Source: Sphingobacterium bovisgrunnientis (GTDB lineage: Bacteria > Bacteroidota > Bacteroidia > Sphingobacteriales > Sphingobacteriaceae). Taken from it: a DNA stretch of 64,000 nucleotides. Shown piece after piece: positions 26,943 through 34,905 of the stretch; the first letter of the stretch is position 1; every line of letters starts with the position of its first letter. The position numbers and the translations under genes were made by a program. The DNA lies in the NCBI RefSeq assembly GCF_009829085.1, contig NZ_WUQY01000001.1, forward strand, positions 248,001 through 312,000. Reading direction: 5' to 3'. The notes under the pieces are model-generated. The model was not told the origin of the DNA. It saw nothing but the letters and a program-made list of their open reading frames with translations, and ran no database searches.

Positions 26943-26950
26943 CAAACCTA
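26943..26950 (-). promoter_or_regulatory. -7 promoter box of the propeller-protein gene
   Basis: The minus strand reads TAGGTTTG, an exact TAnnTTTG match, with only TAAA between it and the ATG at 26938. A leaderless transcript is predicted. Confidence 0.6.
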
Positions 26951-27073
26951 ATTATTTCCGATTTCGAAATGAAACGAAAGCGATAAAAACATTGGTATCT
27001 GTCGTATATTAGTTCGTATTTTTTGTACATTTATGACTGGAATTAACTGAAATTATTTTTTGAATCGTAATTA

Positions 27074-27463
27074 ATGAATAAGCAAATCATTCTAACAGCC
27101 TCATTTTTTGGAGTTATAGCTGTGATTTTGGGGGCTTTTGGTGCTCATGGATTAGAAGGCAAAATCAGTGAATATCATATTGATACCTGGAAAACGGCGA
27201 ATCAATATCATTTCTACCATACTTTAGCTTTATTATTTTTATCTACTTTTTCACGTGCAAAAAGTCAGTCTATTCGTGTTTCCTTTATCTTTTTTACCAT
27301 TGGGATTTTGCTTTTTTCTGGCTCATTATACTTATTGAGTGTACGTGAATTGTTGGGAATTGAAAAGGTTTCAATTTTAGGTCCGATTACTCCTTTGGGA
27401 GGCTTATGTTTTATTGTTGGCTGGATAGGTTTGTTTATTGCAGCATTGAAGAATAGAGCGTAA
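27074..27463 (+). CDS. DUF423 (YgdD-type) small membrane protein
   Basis: A 129-aa inner-membrane protein with four helices. It starts with the family hallmark FGVIAVILGAFGAHGL and continues with KTANQYHFYHTLALL and ILGPITPLGGLCFIVGW. DUF423 proteins are widespread, but their role is unknown. It is a single-gene unit, divergent from the propeller-protein gene and followed by a terminator. Confidence 0.92.
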   Translation: MNKQIILTASFFGVIAVILGAFGAHGLEGKISEYHIDTWKTANQYHFYHTLALLFLSTFSRAKSQSIRVSFIFFTIGILLFSGSLYLLSVRELLGIEKVSILGPITPLGGLCFIVGWIGLFIAALKNRA

Positions 27464-27486
27464 CACCATTTACGCCCAAAATATTG

Positions 27487-27517
27487 AGCCTCTGATAATC
27501 GCTATCAGAGGCTTTTT
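27487..27517 (+). terminator. Terminator between the DUF423 gene and priA
   Basis: An 11-bp perfect stem (27487-27497 and 27503-27513) with a 5-nt loop is followed by a T-rich tail. It ends 4 bp before the priA -7 box. Confidence 0.85.
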
Positions 27518-27520
27518 CTT

Positions 27521-27528
27521 TACATTTG
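27521..27528 (+). promoter_or_regulatory. -7 promoter box of priA
   Basis: TACATTTG is an exact TAnnTTTG box, 5 nt before the ATG at 27534. It makes the overlapping GTG at 27528 an unlikely start, because that codon would lie inside the box. Confidence 0.6.
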
Positions 27529-27533
27529 TGTAT

Positions 27534-30011
27534 ATGTCGAGTCCAGATTTATTTGCAGAACGAAAAACTTTTTTTGTAGAGGTCATCTTACCATTGGCTA
27601 TCGCCAAAACGTATACCTATCGCGTGCCACATGAGCTGAACGAAAAGATTGGTATTGGTGTGCGCGTGATTGTACAATTTGGTCGAAATAAGGTTTATTC
27701 TGCTATCGTAAAAGATGTGACAACAGATCCGCCTGAAAAATATGAGGCTAAGTATATTTTGGATGTAGTGGATGAACAGGCTATCGTGGATGATGGTCAA
27801 TTGAAGCTGTGGGAATGGATAGCAGATTATTACATGTGTTATTTGGGTGAAGTGATGCAAGCTGCTTTGCCAGCAGCCTTAAAGATGGCATCTGAGACTA
27901 AAATTATAGCTGTAGATAATCAGGAATTGGATCGATCGGTATTATCGGACAAAGCTTTTTTGGTATTGGATGCATTGGATGTGTCGGGTGAATTGTCTGT
28001 AGGGGACGTTTCTAAGATTCTCGGGCAAAAATCTGTTTTTCCTTTGTTGAAATCATTATTTGAACAGGGTTTTATTCAGATTTCGGAAGAAATAAAAGAA
28101 CGATACAAACCAAAAACTAAGGCCTACCTGCGATTAGCTGCATTGTATAATGATTCAGAAGGAAAAAGACTTTTGTTAGATAGCTTAAATCGCGCACCGA
28201 AACAACAAGATGCCGTTCTCGGATTTTTGCAATTAGCAAAATCGCAAGAAGATATTACGCGTCAGGATTTGATGGAGGCCACAGCTTGTGGTGCAGGTGC
28301 GATAACAGCGTTGATCGATAAAGGTGTTTTTGATGTAAAAGAAAAAGTTGTTAGCCGTTTCCAAGGTTTAGATGTATTGTTGACAAAAGATTTTACATTT
28401 AGTGAGACACAACAAAAGGCTTTCGAATCGATAAATCAACAATTTGAGCAAAAGGATGTAGTCCTCTTGCATGGTGTCACAGCATCAGGGAAGACACAGA
28501 TTTATATTCGGATGATTGAGCAGGCATTGGCTTCAGGCAAAAATGCATTGTATCTTCTGCCTGAAATTGCATTGACTACACAGATTACAGAAAGACTAAA
28601 ACTCCATTTTGGCAATGATTTGGGTGTCTATCACTCCAAATTTAATGACAATGAACGTGCAGAAGTGTGGCATAAAGTCATTAAGAATGAGTTCAAGATA
28701 GTTATTGGTGCGCGTTCGTCGGTATTTTTACCGTTTCGTGATTTGGGGTTAATAATAGTAGACGAAGAACACGAAAACTCATATAAACAATATGATCCAG
28801 CGCCGCGTTATCATGCGCGTGATACGGCGATCTATTTGGCACATTTGCATCATGCAAAAGTATTATTAGGCTCGGCTACACCTTCTGTGGAGAGTTATTA
28901 TAATGCTAAAGCCAATAAATATGGATTAGTAGAATTATTGCAACGATTTGGGGAGGCGCAATTACCAGAAATAGAAATTGTCGATATTCCTGAAGTTTCG
29001 CGAAAAGAAGAAATGCATTCATATTTCAGCGCAAGTTTGTTGAAAGGAATAGAAGAAGCTGTCGCAAAAAAGGAGCAAGTTATTTTATTCCAAAATCGTC
29101 GTGGTCATACACCATTTGTGCAATGCAGTACCTGTGGCTATGTTGCGAAATGTGTAAATTGTGATGTGAGTATGACTTATCATAAGACTTCTGATTTGCT
29201 GCATTGTCATTATTGTGGGCATTCGGAGAATACCGTAAATGTATGTCCAGCTTGTGGACTGCCTCATATGGAGAGTAAGGGGTTTGGAACGGAAAGGGTA
29301 GAAGAGGAGTTAGAAATTTTGATGCCTAATCTACGGATTGGACGTTTGGATTTGGATTCTACGAAAGGTAAATATGGTTTCGATCGTATTATTTCGGCTT
29401 TTGATGATCATGAGTATGACGTGCTAATCGGTACGCAGATGGTTGCGAAAGGGTTGGACTTTGGTCGTGTGAGTCTGATCGGGATATTGAATGCAGACAC
29501 GATTATTAATTTTCCTGAATTCAGGGCTTATGAACGAGCTTTTTCACTATTTTCTCAAGTAGCAGGTCGTGCTGGTCGTCGTCAAAATCAAGGGAAAGTA
29601 ATCATCCAAACCTATACGCCGAAGCATCGTGTCATCGAACAAGTCGTGAATCACGATTATAGCGGTATGTTTATGCAGGAAGTGACCGAACGTAAAAACT
29701 TTGCCTATCCGCCTTTCTATCGCATTATCAAAATTGATGTTAAACATCCCGATCAGCAGCAGACTTTAGATTCAGCCCAGAAATTGGCTAATCTACTGAG
29801 AGCTTCTTTGGGAAATAGGATTTTAGGACCAGAACCACCGTTGGTTTCTCGCGTGCGTAATCATTATATACAAACCATTACATTGAAAATCGAACGTACG
29901 AATATTAGTATCAATAAAGTAAAAGAGTTGATACGTACAGCAATATTGCATTTCGAACTGGATAAACATAATGCAGGTGTGCGAACAGTAATTGATGTAG
30001 ATCCGTATTAA
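27534..30011 (+). CDS. priA: Primosomal protein N' (PriA helicase)
   Basis: A 3'-5' DNA helicase that reloads the replisome at collapsed forks. The 825-aa protein has the N-terminal 3'-BD region (about 10-115), Walker A GVTASGKTQIY, the DEEH box (VDEEHENSYKQYD) and GSATPSVES. It has eight zinc-binding cysteines in CSTCGYVAKCVNC and CHYCGH...CPACG, then the VAKGLDFGRVSLIG and QVAGRAGR motifs. The ATG at 27534 is preferred over the GTG at 27528 because of the promoter box position. It is a single-gene unit. Confidence 0.97.
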   Translation: MSSPDLFAERKTFFVEVILPLAIAKTYTYRVPHELNEKIGIGVRVIVQFGRNKVYSAIVKDVTTDPPEKYEAKYILDVVDEQAIVDDGQLKLWEWIADYYMCYLGEVMQAALPAALKMASETKIIAVDNQELDRSVLSDKAFLVLDALDVSGELSVGDVSKILGQKSVFPLLKSLFEQGFIQISEEIKERYKPKTKAYLRLAALYNDSEGKRLLLDSLNRAPKQQDAVLGFLQLAKSQEDITRQDLMEATACGAGAITALIDKGVFDVKEKVVSRFQGLDVLLTKDFTFSETQQKAFESINQQFEQKDVVLLHGVTASGKTQIYIRMIEQALASGKNALYLLPEIALTTQITERLKLHFGNDLGVYHSKFNDNERAEVWHKVIKNEFKIVIGARSSVFLPFRDLGLIIVDEEHENSYKQYDPAPRYHARDTAIYLAHLHHAKVLLGSATPSVESYYNAKANKYGLVELLQRFGEAQLPEIEIVDIPEVSRKEEMHSYFSASLLKGIEEAVAKKEQVILFQNRRGHTPFVQCSTCGYVAKCVNCDVSMTYHKTSDLLHCHYCGHSENTVNVCPACGLPHMESKGFGTERVEEELEILMPNLRIGRLDLDSTKGKYGFDRIISAFDDHEYDVLIGTQMVAKGLDFGRVSLIGILNADTIINFPEFRAYERAFSLFSQVAGRAGRRQNQGKVIIQTYTPKHRVIEQVVNHDYSGMFMQEVTERKNFAYPPFYRIIKIDVKHPDQQQTLDSAQKLANLLRASLGNRILGPEPPLVSRVRNHYIQTITLKIERTNISINKVKELIRTAILHFELDKHNAGVRTVIDVDPY

Positions 30012-30015
30012 ATAG

Positions 30016-30041
30016 AAAGAGCGAGGTTTATCTCGCTCTTT
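30016..30041 (+). terminator. Terminator between priA and the DUF4886 gene
   Basis: A perfect 10-bp stem (AAAGAGCGAG and its complement, 30016-30025 and 30032-30041) with a 6-nt loop is located between two convergent genes, with short T-rich ends on both strands. Confidence 0.75.
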
Positions 30042-30047
30042 ATGTTA

Positions 30048-30887
30048 TTATAGTTTTATTTTTGATATTTTAAACGGTTTCTTTACCGCTTTATGCGCAG
30101 CTTGCTTGGCAATTTTAGCTTGTTTGTCGGAAACTTTTTCTGGTTTGTAACTATTCTTTCGTACATCAATACCAAATAACTTTTCATACCAAGTACAGGC
30201 CGCGGTGAATCTTCCGTAGGTCAATTCCAAATGATAACCATCACGTGTATAGGTGTCTCCTTGCGAAGATGTACGCGCATTTTGAATAGCTGTTCCTGCT
30301 GGAATTACCATGTTAAAATCTTTTATTTTGCTAATTCTCTTTGTAGTATTCGCTATTGCTGTATACATCTTAGATTGGCTTTTATCGTAGTTCGCGAAAC
30401 CTTTGTGATCAGAATCATGTTGATAAGCCCAAGTTTGGTGATACAATAATTTAGTGTGAGGCTTTTTCAAAGAATTGACATACTTTATTAATTCTGGTAA
30501 TTCATTCATAATTACATCGTATTGTCCCGAAAAAGGACTTGCTTGTTGTAGGCTTATGTAATCCCATTCTTCATCTGCGATTGCTTTAGAAATACTCACA
30601 TCCTTTGTCGCGACTTTTTTTCCGTCCAAACCTATTTTGCGATAAGCATATGCAGCTTTGTCTTCACGTGAATTTTTGACATGGAGTTCGACAGAAGCAC
30701 CACCAATGTACATGTTTCCAATAATGATTTTTTTGCCATCAGCTTTTGCTAAATCATAAAGATAATTTTCGATTCCATCTTCCGAAAAACTATTTCCTAT
30801 CGCTAGGACTTTTAAGATTTTATCTTGCGCGGAAGCACTTAGGCAAAAGAAAATTAATAGCAATAATGCTGTAGAGATTTTTTTCAT
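30048..30887 (-). CDS. DUF4886 (SGNH-hydrolase-like) secreted protein
   Basis: A 279-aa exported protein with a signal peptide (about 1-20, ending SASAQ). The block-I motif AIGNSFSEDG (29-38) supplies a Ser nucleophile in a GNSFS context, and the C-terminal region has GDTYTRDGYHLE, with the Asp-x-x-His pair of SGNH hydrolases. DUF4886 proteins are usually encoded near glycan-degradation genes and may be esterases, but the substrate is unknown. The last 30 residues are Lys-rich. It lies 16 bp downstream of the beta-lactamase gene on the same strand, so it may be co-transcribed with it. Confidence 0.82.
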   Translation of the reverse strand: MKKISTALLLLIFFCLSASAQDKILKVLAIGNSFSEDGIENYLYDLAKADGKKIIIGNMYIGGASVELHVKNSREDKAAYAYRKIGLDGKKVATKDVSISKAIADEEWDYISLQQASPFSGQYDVIMNELPELIKYVNSLKKPHTKLLYHQTWAYQHDSDHKGFANYDKSQSKMYTAIANTTKRISKIKDFNMVIPAGTAIQNARTSSQGDTYTRDGYHLELTYGRFTAACTWYEKLFGIDVRKNSYKPEKVSDKQAKIAKQAAHKAVKKPFKISKIKL

Positions 30888-30903
30888 AGTGTATGTGTGT
30901 TTC

Positions 30904-31722
30904 TTATAGGATTTGCAATAATTTTAAAACTTCTCGTGTCGCTATCTCTCGTCCTTCTGCAAATTTACTTGTGTTATTTTGGTCGATAGGTTCCGCATTT
31001 AGTGCGAAATAAAATACATCAGGTCTTTTATCAATTAGTCCGACAAACCAGCCATTATTATGATCGTTGTCTTGTGACCAGCCTGTTTTCACAAAATAAA
31101 TGTAATTAGATGTGTTTTCCTTTTCAAAAATGCGCAACATTTTATCATAAGTTGAGTTTAGTATGGGCAATTTCTTCGTGTAAAAGCGTTGTAAGAAATC
31201 AACTTGCTCAAATGGCGTGATGCGGGATTTCCCCTCAATCCAAAAATTAGCAATGGTACTCTCGCTTACATCCATGTTATTGTAATGCAATTTGTTGAGA
31301 TAAGTTTTCATACGCTTTTCACCAATATGTCGTGCAACATTTTGATAGCAAGGCAGACAGGAGGCTTGGAAGGCCTCACGTACTGTCATATCTTTTTCCC
31401 AAGAGTCAAAAGCGCGCTTTTCTCCATCCCATTTCATGGAATCATTCTCATCCTTAAGCACATTTGTTTCCAATGCGATAATGGAATTAACGATTTTAAA
31501 TGTGCTAGCAGGCAAATATCCTTTTTCGGCTAGTTCAAAATTGTTTGAATAATAGGTTTTATTTTTTGAATCAAAAACTAATATTGTTCCCTTTAAATCT
31601 TGTTTGGATAAAATTTTTTCGATCTCACTTTTGAATTCTTTACTGCGGTTAGGGTTATCACCTTGAAAATCACAGGAACTAAAAATCACGAATAGAAGGG
31701 GTAGAAAATATCGTATTATCAT
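30904..31722 (-). CDS. Class D (OXA-type) beta-lactamase, predicted lipoprotein
   Basis: A 272-aa serine beta-lactamase-fold protein. The acylation motif is PASTFK (S73, K76). The second motif, S-x-V in most OXA enzymes, reads SCL (S121), and the YGN motif appears as YNN (147-149). FWIEG (160-164) and VKTGW (211-215, motif KTG) are intact. The N-terminus (LPLLFVIFSSCDF) is a lipobox with Cys17, so the enzyme should be anchored in the envelope rather than free in the periplasm. It could instead be a BlaR-like sensor domain or D,D-peptidase relative, but length and motifs favour an enzyme. No mobile element is close, so it looks intrinsic. Confidence 0.85.
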   Translation of the reverse strand: MIIRYFLPLLFVIFSSCDFQGDNPNRSKEFKSEIEKILSKQDLKGTILVFDSKNKTYYSNNFELAEKGYLPASTFKIVNSIIALETNVLKDENDSMKWDGEKRAFDSWEKDMTVREAFQASCLPCYQNVARHIGEKRMKTYLNKLHYNNMDVSESTIANFWIEGKSRITPFEQVDFLQRFYTKKLPILNSTYDKMLRIFEKENTSNYIYFVKTGWSQDNDHNNGWFVGLIDKRPDVFYFALNAEPIDQNNTSKFAEGREIATREVLKLLQIL

Positions 31723-31847
31723 AACATTTATTAAATTTATGAAATTACCTATTAAAAACTGTAAACCCTAAAATATGAAAGGAAAATCTAAACCTATTGG
31801 CTTCGAATTAATTGTATTTATTCTTTAATAATATGGGCAAACAATGG

Positions 31848-31855
31848 TATTTTTG
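31848..31855 (+). promoter_or_regulatory. -7 promoter box of pcm
   Basis: TATTTTTG, an exact TAnnTTTG match, ends 7 nt before the pcm ATG (31863), so the leader would be a few bases at most. Confidence 0.5.
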
Positions 31856-31862
31856 ACGAACG

Positions 31863-32519
31863 ATGGCATATAAATTCATAGATAATTACAGAGAGAAGGG
31901 CGCAAGGAATAAGCTGGTAAAGCATCTAGAAAGTCGAGGTATACAGGATAAGCGTGTGCTCGAAGCCATCGGTAAAGTTCCACGTCATTACTTTTTTGAC
32001 GAGACATTTTGGAATCAAGCATATAAAGATATTGCCTTCCCAATAGGCGATGGACAGACGATTTCGCAGCCGTATACAGTGGCTTATCAATCGGAACTAT
32101 TGCATGTGAAAAAGGGAGATAAGGTACTAGAAATTGGCACTGGGTCGGGTTATCAAACTTGTGTATTGTTAGAGCTAGGTGCAGAAGTTTACACTATTGA
32201 GCGTCAGGAAAATTTGTACAATCGTACAATTCAAGTATTGCCTTACATGGGCTACAAGCCTAACTTCTTTTTAGGAGATGGTTCTAAAGGCATTGCTGAG
32301 CATGCGCCATATGATAAGATTATTGTGACTGCGGGAGCTCCATTCGTTCCTGAAATTATGCTTAAGCAATTGCGACTAGGCGGATTACTAGTCATTCCGG
32401 TAGGAGATGAGAAATCTCAAAAAATGGTTACGATTCTTCGCATAGGCGAAAATGATTTTGAACGTATAGAATTAGATACTTTTCGATTTGTTCCGTTGGT
32501 TGGCGATAAAGCTTGGTAA
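31863..32519 (+). CDS. pcm: Protein-L-isoaspartate O-methyltransferase
   Basis: Repairs age-damaged isoaspartyl residues using S-adenosylmethionine. The 218-aa protein has the family's GDGQTISQPYTVA substrate motif, the SAM-binding VLEIGTGSGYQT motif and the post-III motif LKQLRLGGLLVIPVG. Length is normal. It is followed 50 bp later by the MutS-like gene, which has its own near-consensus promoter box. Confidence 0.96.
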   Translation: MAYKFIDNYREKGARNKLVKHLESRGIQDKRVLEAIGKVPRHYFFDETFWNQAYKDIAFPIGDGQTISQPYTVAYQSELLHVKKGDKVLEIGTGSGYQTCVLLELGAEVYTIERQENLYNRTIQVLPYMGYKPNFFLGDGSKGIAEHAPYDKIIVTAGAPFVPEIMLKQLRLGGLLVIPVGDEKSQKMVTILRIGENDFERIELDTFRFVPLVGDKAW

Positions 32520-32569
32520 TTTTATTAGCATTCCAATTCTTCAAGAGCTTTTGACTATCTTTAGCCCTA

Positions 32570-34375
32570 ATGAAGGCATTCTACGAACAAAATATCCAAC
32601 AGACAAAACAAGAACTTGCATTTCTTGATAAAAATATCAACAGAAATAGTTTAATGCGATTGGCACTAATTCTAATTGGTGCTATAGCTTTATTCCAAAT
32701 ATTCCAAATGAACAATATTTGGATATTGCTTATTGCAGTTTTTGCGATCGTATTAAGCTTTGCATACTTAGTGCTGCGTCAAAGCAAGCTGGAAAAACTT
32801 CGTGATGAAAAGAAAGCGTTCTTACGTGTAAATGAGAACGAATTGGCTGTGAAAGAGCATTCGGAAAACATATATCTTGATGGAATAGAGTTTGATGAGC
32901 CTAAACATGCTTACACCTCCGATTTAGATATTTTCGGTCCAAAATCTTTATTTTCCTTAATCAATAGGGCAGCCACAAATGATGGTGTATCAATGCTAGC
33001 TTCATGGTTTTTGAAGGCAGCCAGCAAACATCGAATTTTGGAAAGACAGGAAGCAAGTGCTGAGTTAGCATCCAAAAGAGAATGGACGCAGTTATTGCAA
33101 ACTAAATTGTTGTTTAATCTTGGGCAAAAGGTAAATATCAAAACATTTCTGACGCGCTATATGGAAGACGGATCATTGAATTTTGGTTCATCCTTTATGC
33201 GTATATACGTCAAAGTAGCACCATTTCTTTTTGTGGTAGGCGTAATTGTATCATTGTTTGTGACTCCCGTGTGGAATTATATGTTGCTTTTGGCGCTTAT
33301 CCATTTGATGTGGGCAATGGCGTTAGGAGGTAAGGTTTCTTATTTTTCGAGTAGAATCGATAAGATTGGAGTTACTTTGATTGCGTATTCTGACGCAGTG
33401 AAGATGGTAGAAGACGAAAAATTTTCTTCGGAATTGAACCAAAAATTGCAAGCGGAATTAAAAACAGACAAACAGGAAAATTTATCAACAGCTTTTAAAC
33501 ATTTGGGAAGTCTAGTGGATAAATTGGATGCGCGCAACAATATTCTCGTTGGGGCTGTATTGAATATGCTTTTGCTTTGGGATTTCAAGCAAGTATTAGC
33601 CATCGTTGATTGGAAGAAGAATTATGAAGGTAATGTGTTAAAAGCATTTGATATTATCGCAGCATTTGAAGCATTATTGAGTCTAGCGACACTCAAAAGT
33701 AATTATCCGAATTGGTCTATACCTAAGATTTTAGACAGTGCACATAGTGATCGTATTTCAGCAATTGATATTAATCATCCCCTAATCAACAAAGATTTTG
33801 CAATAGCAAACAATTATGAAGCTACGGATCACCAGTTGGCGTTAATTACAGGGTCTAATATGGCAGGTAAAAGTACTTTCCTCCGAACTATTGGGATTAA
33901 TGCTGTGTTAGCGTATGCTGGAGCGGTGACTTGTGCAACCAAGTTCGAATTACCTATTTATAATTTAGTGAGTTATATGCGTATCAAAGATAGTTTGAAT
34001 GAAAGTACTTCTACATTTAAAGCCGAATTAGATCGTATGAAGTTCATTTTGGATCAACTTTCAACAAATTCCGACACGTTTGTATTGATAGATGAAATGC
34101 TTCGAGGCACTAATTCTGTAGATAAATATCTGGGTTCAAAAGCTATTATACGCAAAATATTAGCAATAAATGGTAAAGGGATGGTCGCGACGCATGATTT
34201 GCAATTGGCAAGTTTGGAAGAAGAATATATGGGCCGTTTGAAAAATTACCATTTTGATATTCAAGTAAAGGACGGCGAAATGTTGTTTGATTATAAATTG
34301 AAAAATGGAAAATGTACGATTTTCAATGCTTCACTTTTGCTTAAAGGTATAGGTGTGGACGTGCAAAACTTTTAG
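32570..34375 (+). CDS. Membrane-anchored MutS-family ATPase (no mismatch-recognition domain)
   Basis: A 601-aa protein with the MutS C-terminal ATPase: Walker A GSNMAGKST (428-436), the conserved NESTSTFKAELDRM segment, Walker B LIDEMLRGTNS (about 505-515) and THDLQLA. The N-terminal DNA-mismatch and connector domains of MutS are missing. Instead there are two hydrophobic helices near residues 26-66 and another hydrophobic block near 210-250, so the ATPase is probably tethered to the membrane. Such MutS-like proteins are common in Bacteroidota but uncharacterised as far as I know. A near-consensus -7 box (TATCTTTA, 32556-32563) ends 6 nt before the ATG. Confidence 0.85.
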   Translation: MKAFYEQNIQQTKQELAFLDKNINRNSLMRLALILIGAIALFQIFQMNNIWILLIAVFAIVLSFAYLVLRQSKLEKLRDEKKAFLRVNENELAVKEHSENIYLDGIEFDEPKHAYTSDLDIFGPKSLFSLINRAATNDGVSMLASWFLKAASKHRILERQEASAELASKREWTQLLQTKLLFNLGQKVNIKTFLTRYMEDGSLNFGSSFMRIYVKVAPFLFVVGVIVSLFVTPVWNYMLLLALIHLMWAMALGGKVSYFSSRIDKIGVTLIAYSDAVKMVEDEKFSSELNQKLQAELKTDKQENLSTAFKHLGSLVDKLDARNNILVGAVLNMLLLWDFKQVLAIVDWKKNYEGNVLKAFDIIAAFEALLSLATLKSNYPNWSIPKILDSAHSDRISAIDINHPLINKDFAIANNYEATDHQLALITGSNMAGKSTFLRTIGINAVLAYAGAVTCATKFELPIYNLVSYMRIKDSLNESTSTFKAELDRMKFILDQLSTNSDTFVLIDEMLRGTNSVDKYLGSKAIIRKILAINGKGMVATHDLQLASLEEEYMGRLKNYHFDIQVKDGEMLFDYKLKNGKCTIFNASLLLKGIGVDVQNF

Positions 34376-34381
34376 AAATTG

Positions 34382-34389
34382 TACTTTTG
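34382..34389 (+). promoter_or_regulatory. -7 promoter box of the thioesterase gene
   Basis: TACTTTTG is an exact TAnnTTTG box 16 nt before the ATG at 34406. It rules out the upstream in-frame start at 34379, which lies before the box. Confidence 0.5.
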
Positions 34390-34405
34390 TGCAAATAATT
34401 TAAAA

Positions 34406-34807
34406 ATGACTTTAGAAGAGAGAATAGATCAGGCAGAGACAAGGGTGTGTACGACGGTATTTCCATTTTTGACGAATCATCATGACACTTTGTTTGGAGG
34501 GAAGGCCATGGCAATTATGGATGAAGTTTCATTTATGGCAGCGACTCGATTTTGTCGTAAAACATTGGTTACGGTATCGTCGGATAAGATTAATTTTGAA
34601 AAAGCTATTCCGTCGGGAAGTATCATTGAAGCTATTGCTCGAGTAGATAGTGTAGGGCGTACAAGTTTGAAAGTGAAAGTGGAAATTTATCTTGAGCATA
34701 TGTACGAAGAAGGACGTGAACTCGCTATACAAGGGATGTTTACGTTTGTCGCATTGGGAGAAGATAAAAAGCCGATTCCTGTATTAGAAGGTTTGGATAT
34801 TAAATAA
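34406..34807 (+). CDS. Acyl-CoA thioesterase (hotdog fold)
   Basis: Hydrolyses acyl-CoA thioesters to free acid and CoA. The 133-aa cytoplasmic protein has the hotdog signature TLFGGKAMAIMDEVSFMAA (Asp in the MDE motif as the likely catalytic residue), VTVSSDKINFEKAI and the strand FTFVALGEDKKPIPV typical of YciA/Acot7-like enzymes. I chose the ATG at 34406 because a promoter box lies between it and the upstream alternative. It is the last gene before a terminator shared with gldJ. Confidence 0.9.
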   Translation: MTLEERIDQAETRVCTTVFPFLTNHHDTLFGGKAMAIMDEVSFMAATRFCRKTLVTVSSDKINFEKAIPSGSIIEAIARVDSVGRTSLKVKVEIYLEHMYEEGRELAIQGMFTFVALGEDKKPIPVLEGLDIK

Positions 34808-34851
34808 AAGACAAATGGTTTGATTAAAAATCGAACCATTTGTCTTTTATT
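34803..34851 (+). terminator. Bidirectional terminator between the thioesterase gene and gldJ
   Basis: A perfect 18-bp inverted repeat (34803-34820 and 34834-34851), extendable inward with a G-T wobble, has A-rich and T-rich outer ends. It lies between convergent genes. Confidence 0.9.
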
Positions 34852-34905
34852 CCGCTTCATTTTAGAGATAATATATCTCAAAATTGCGGATTGTTACGTA
34901 TAAAG

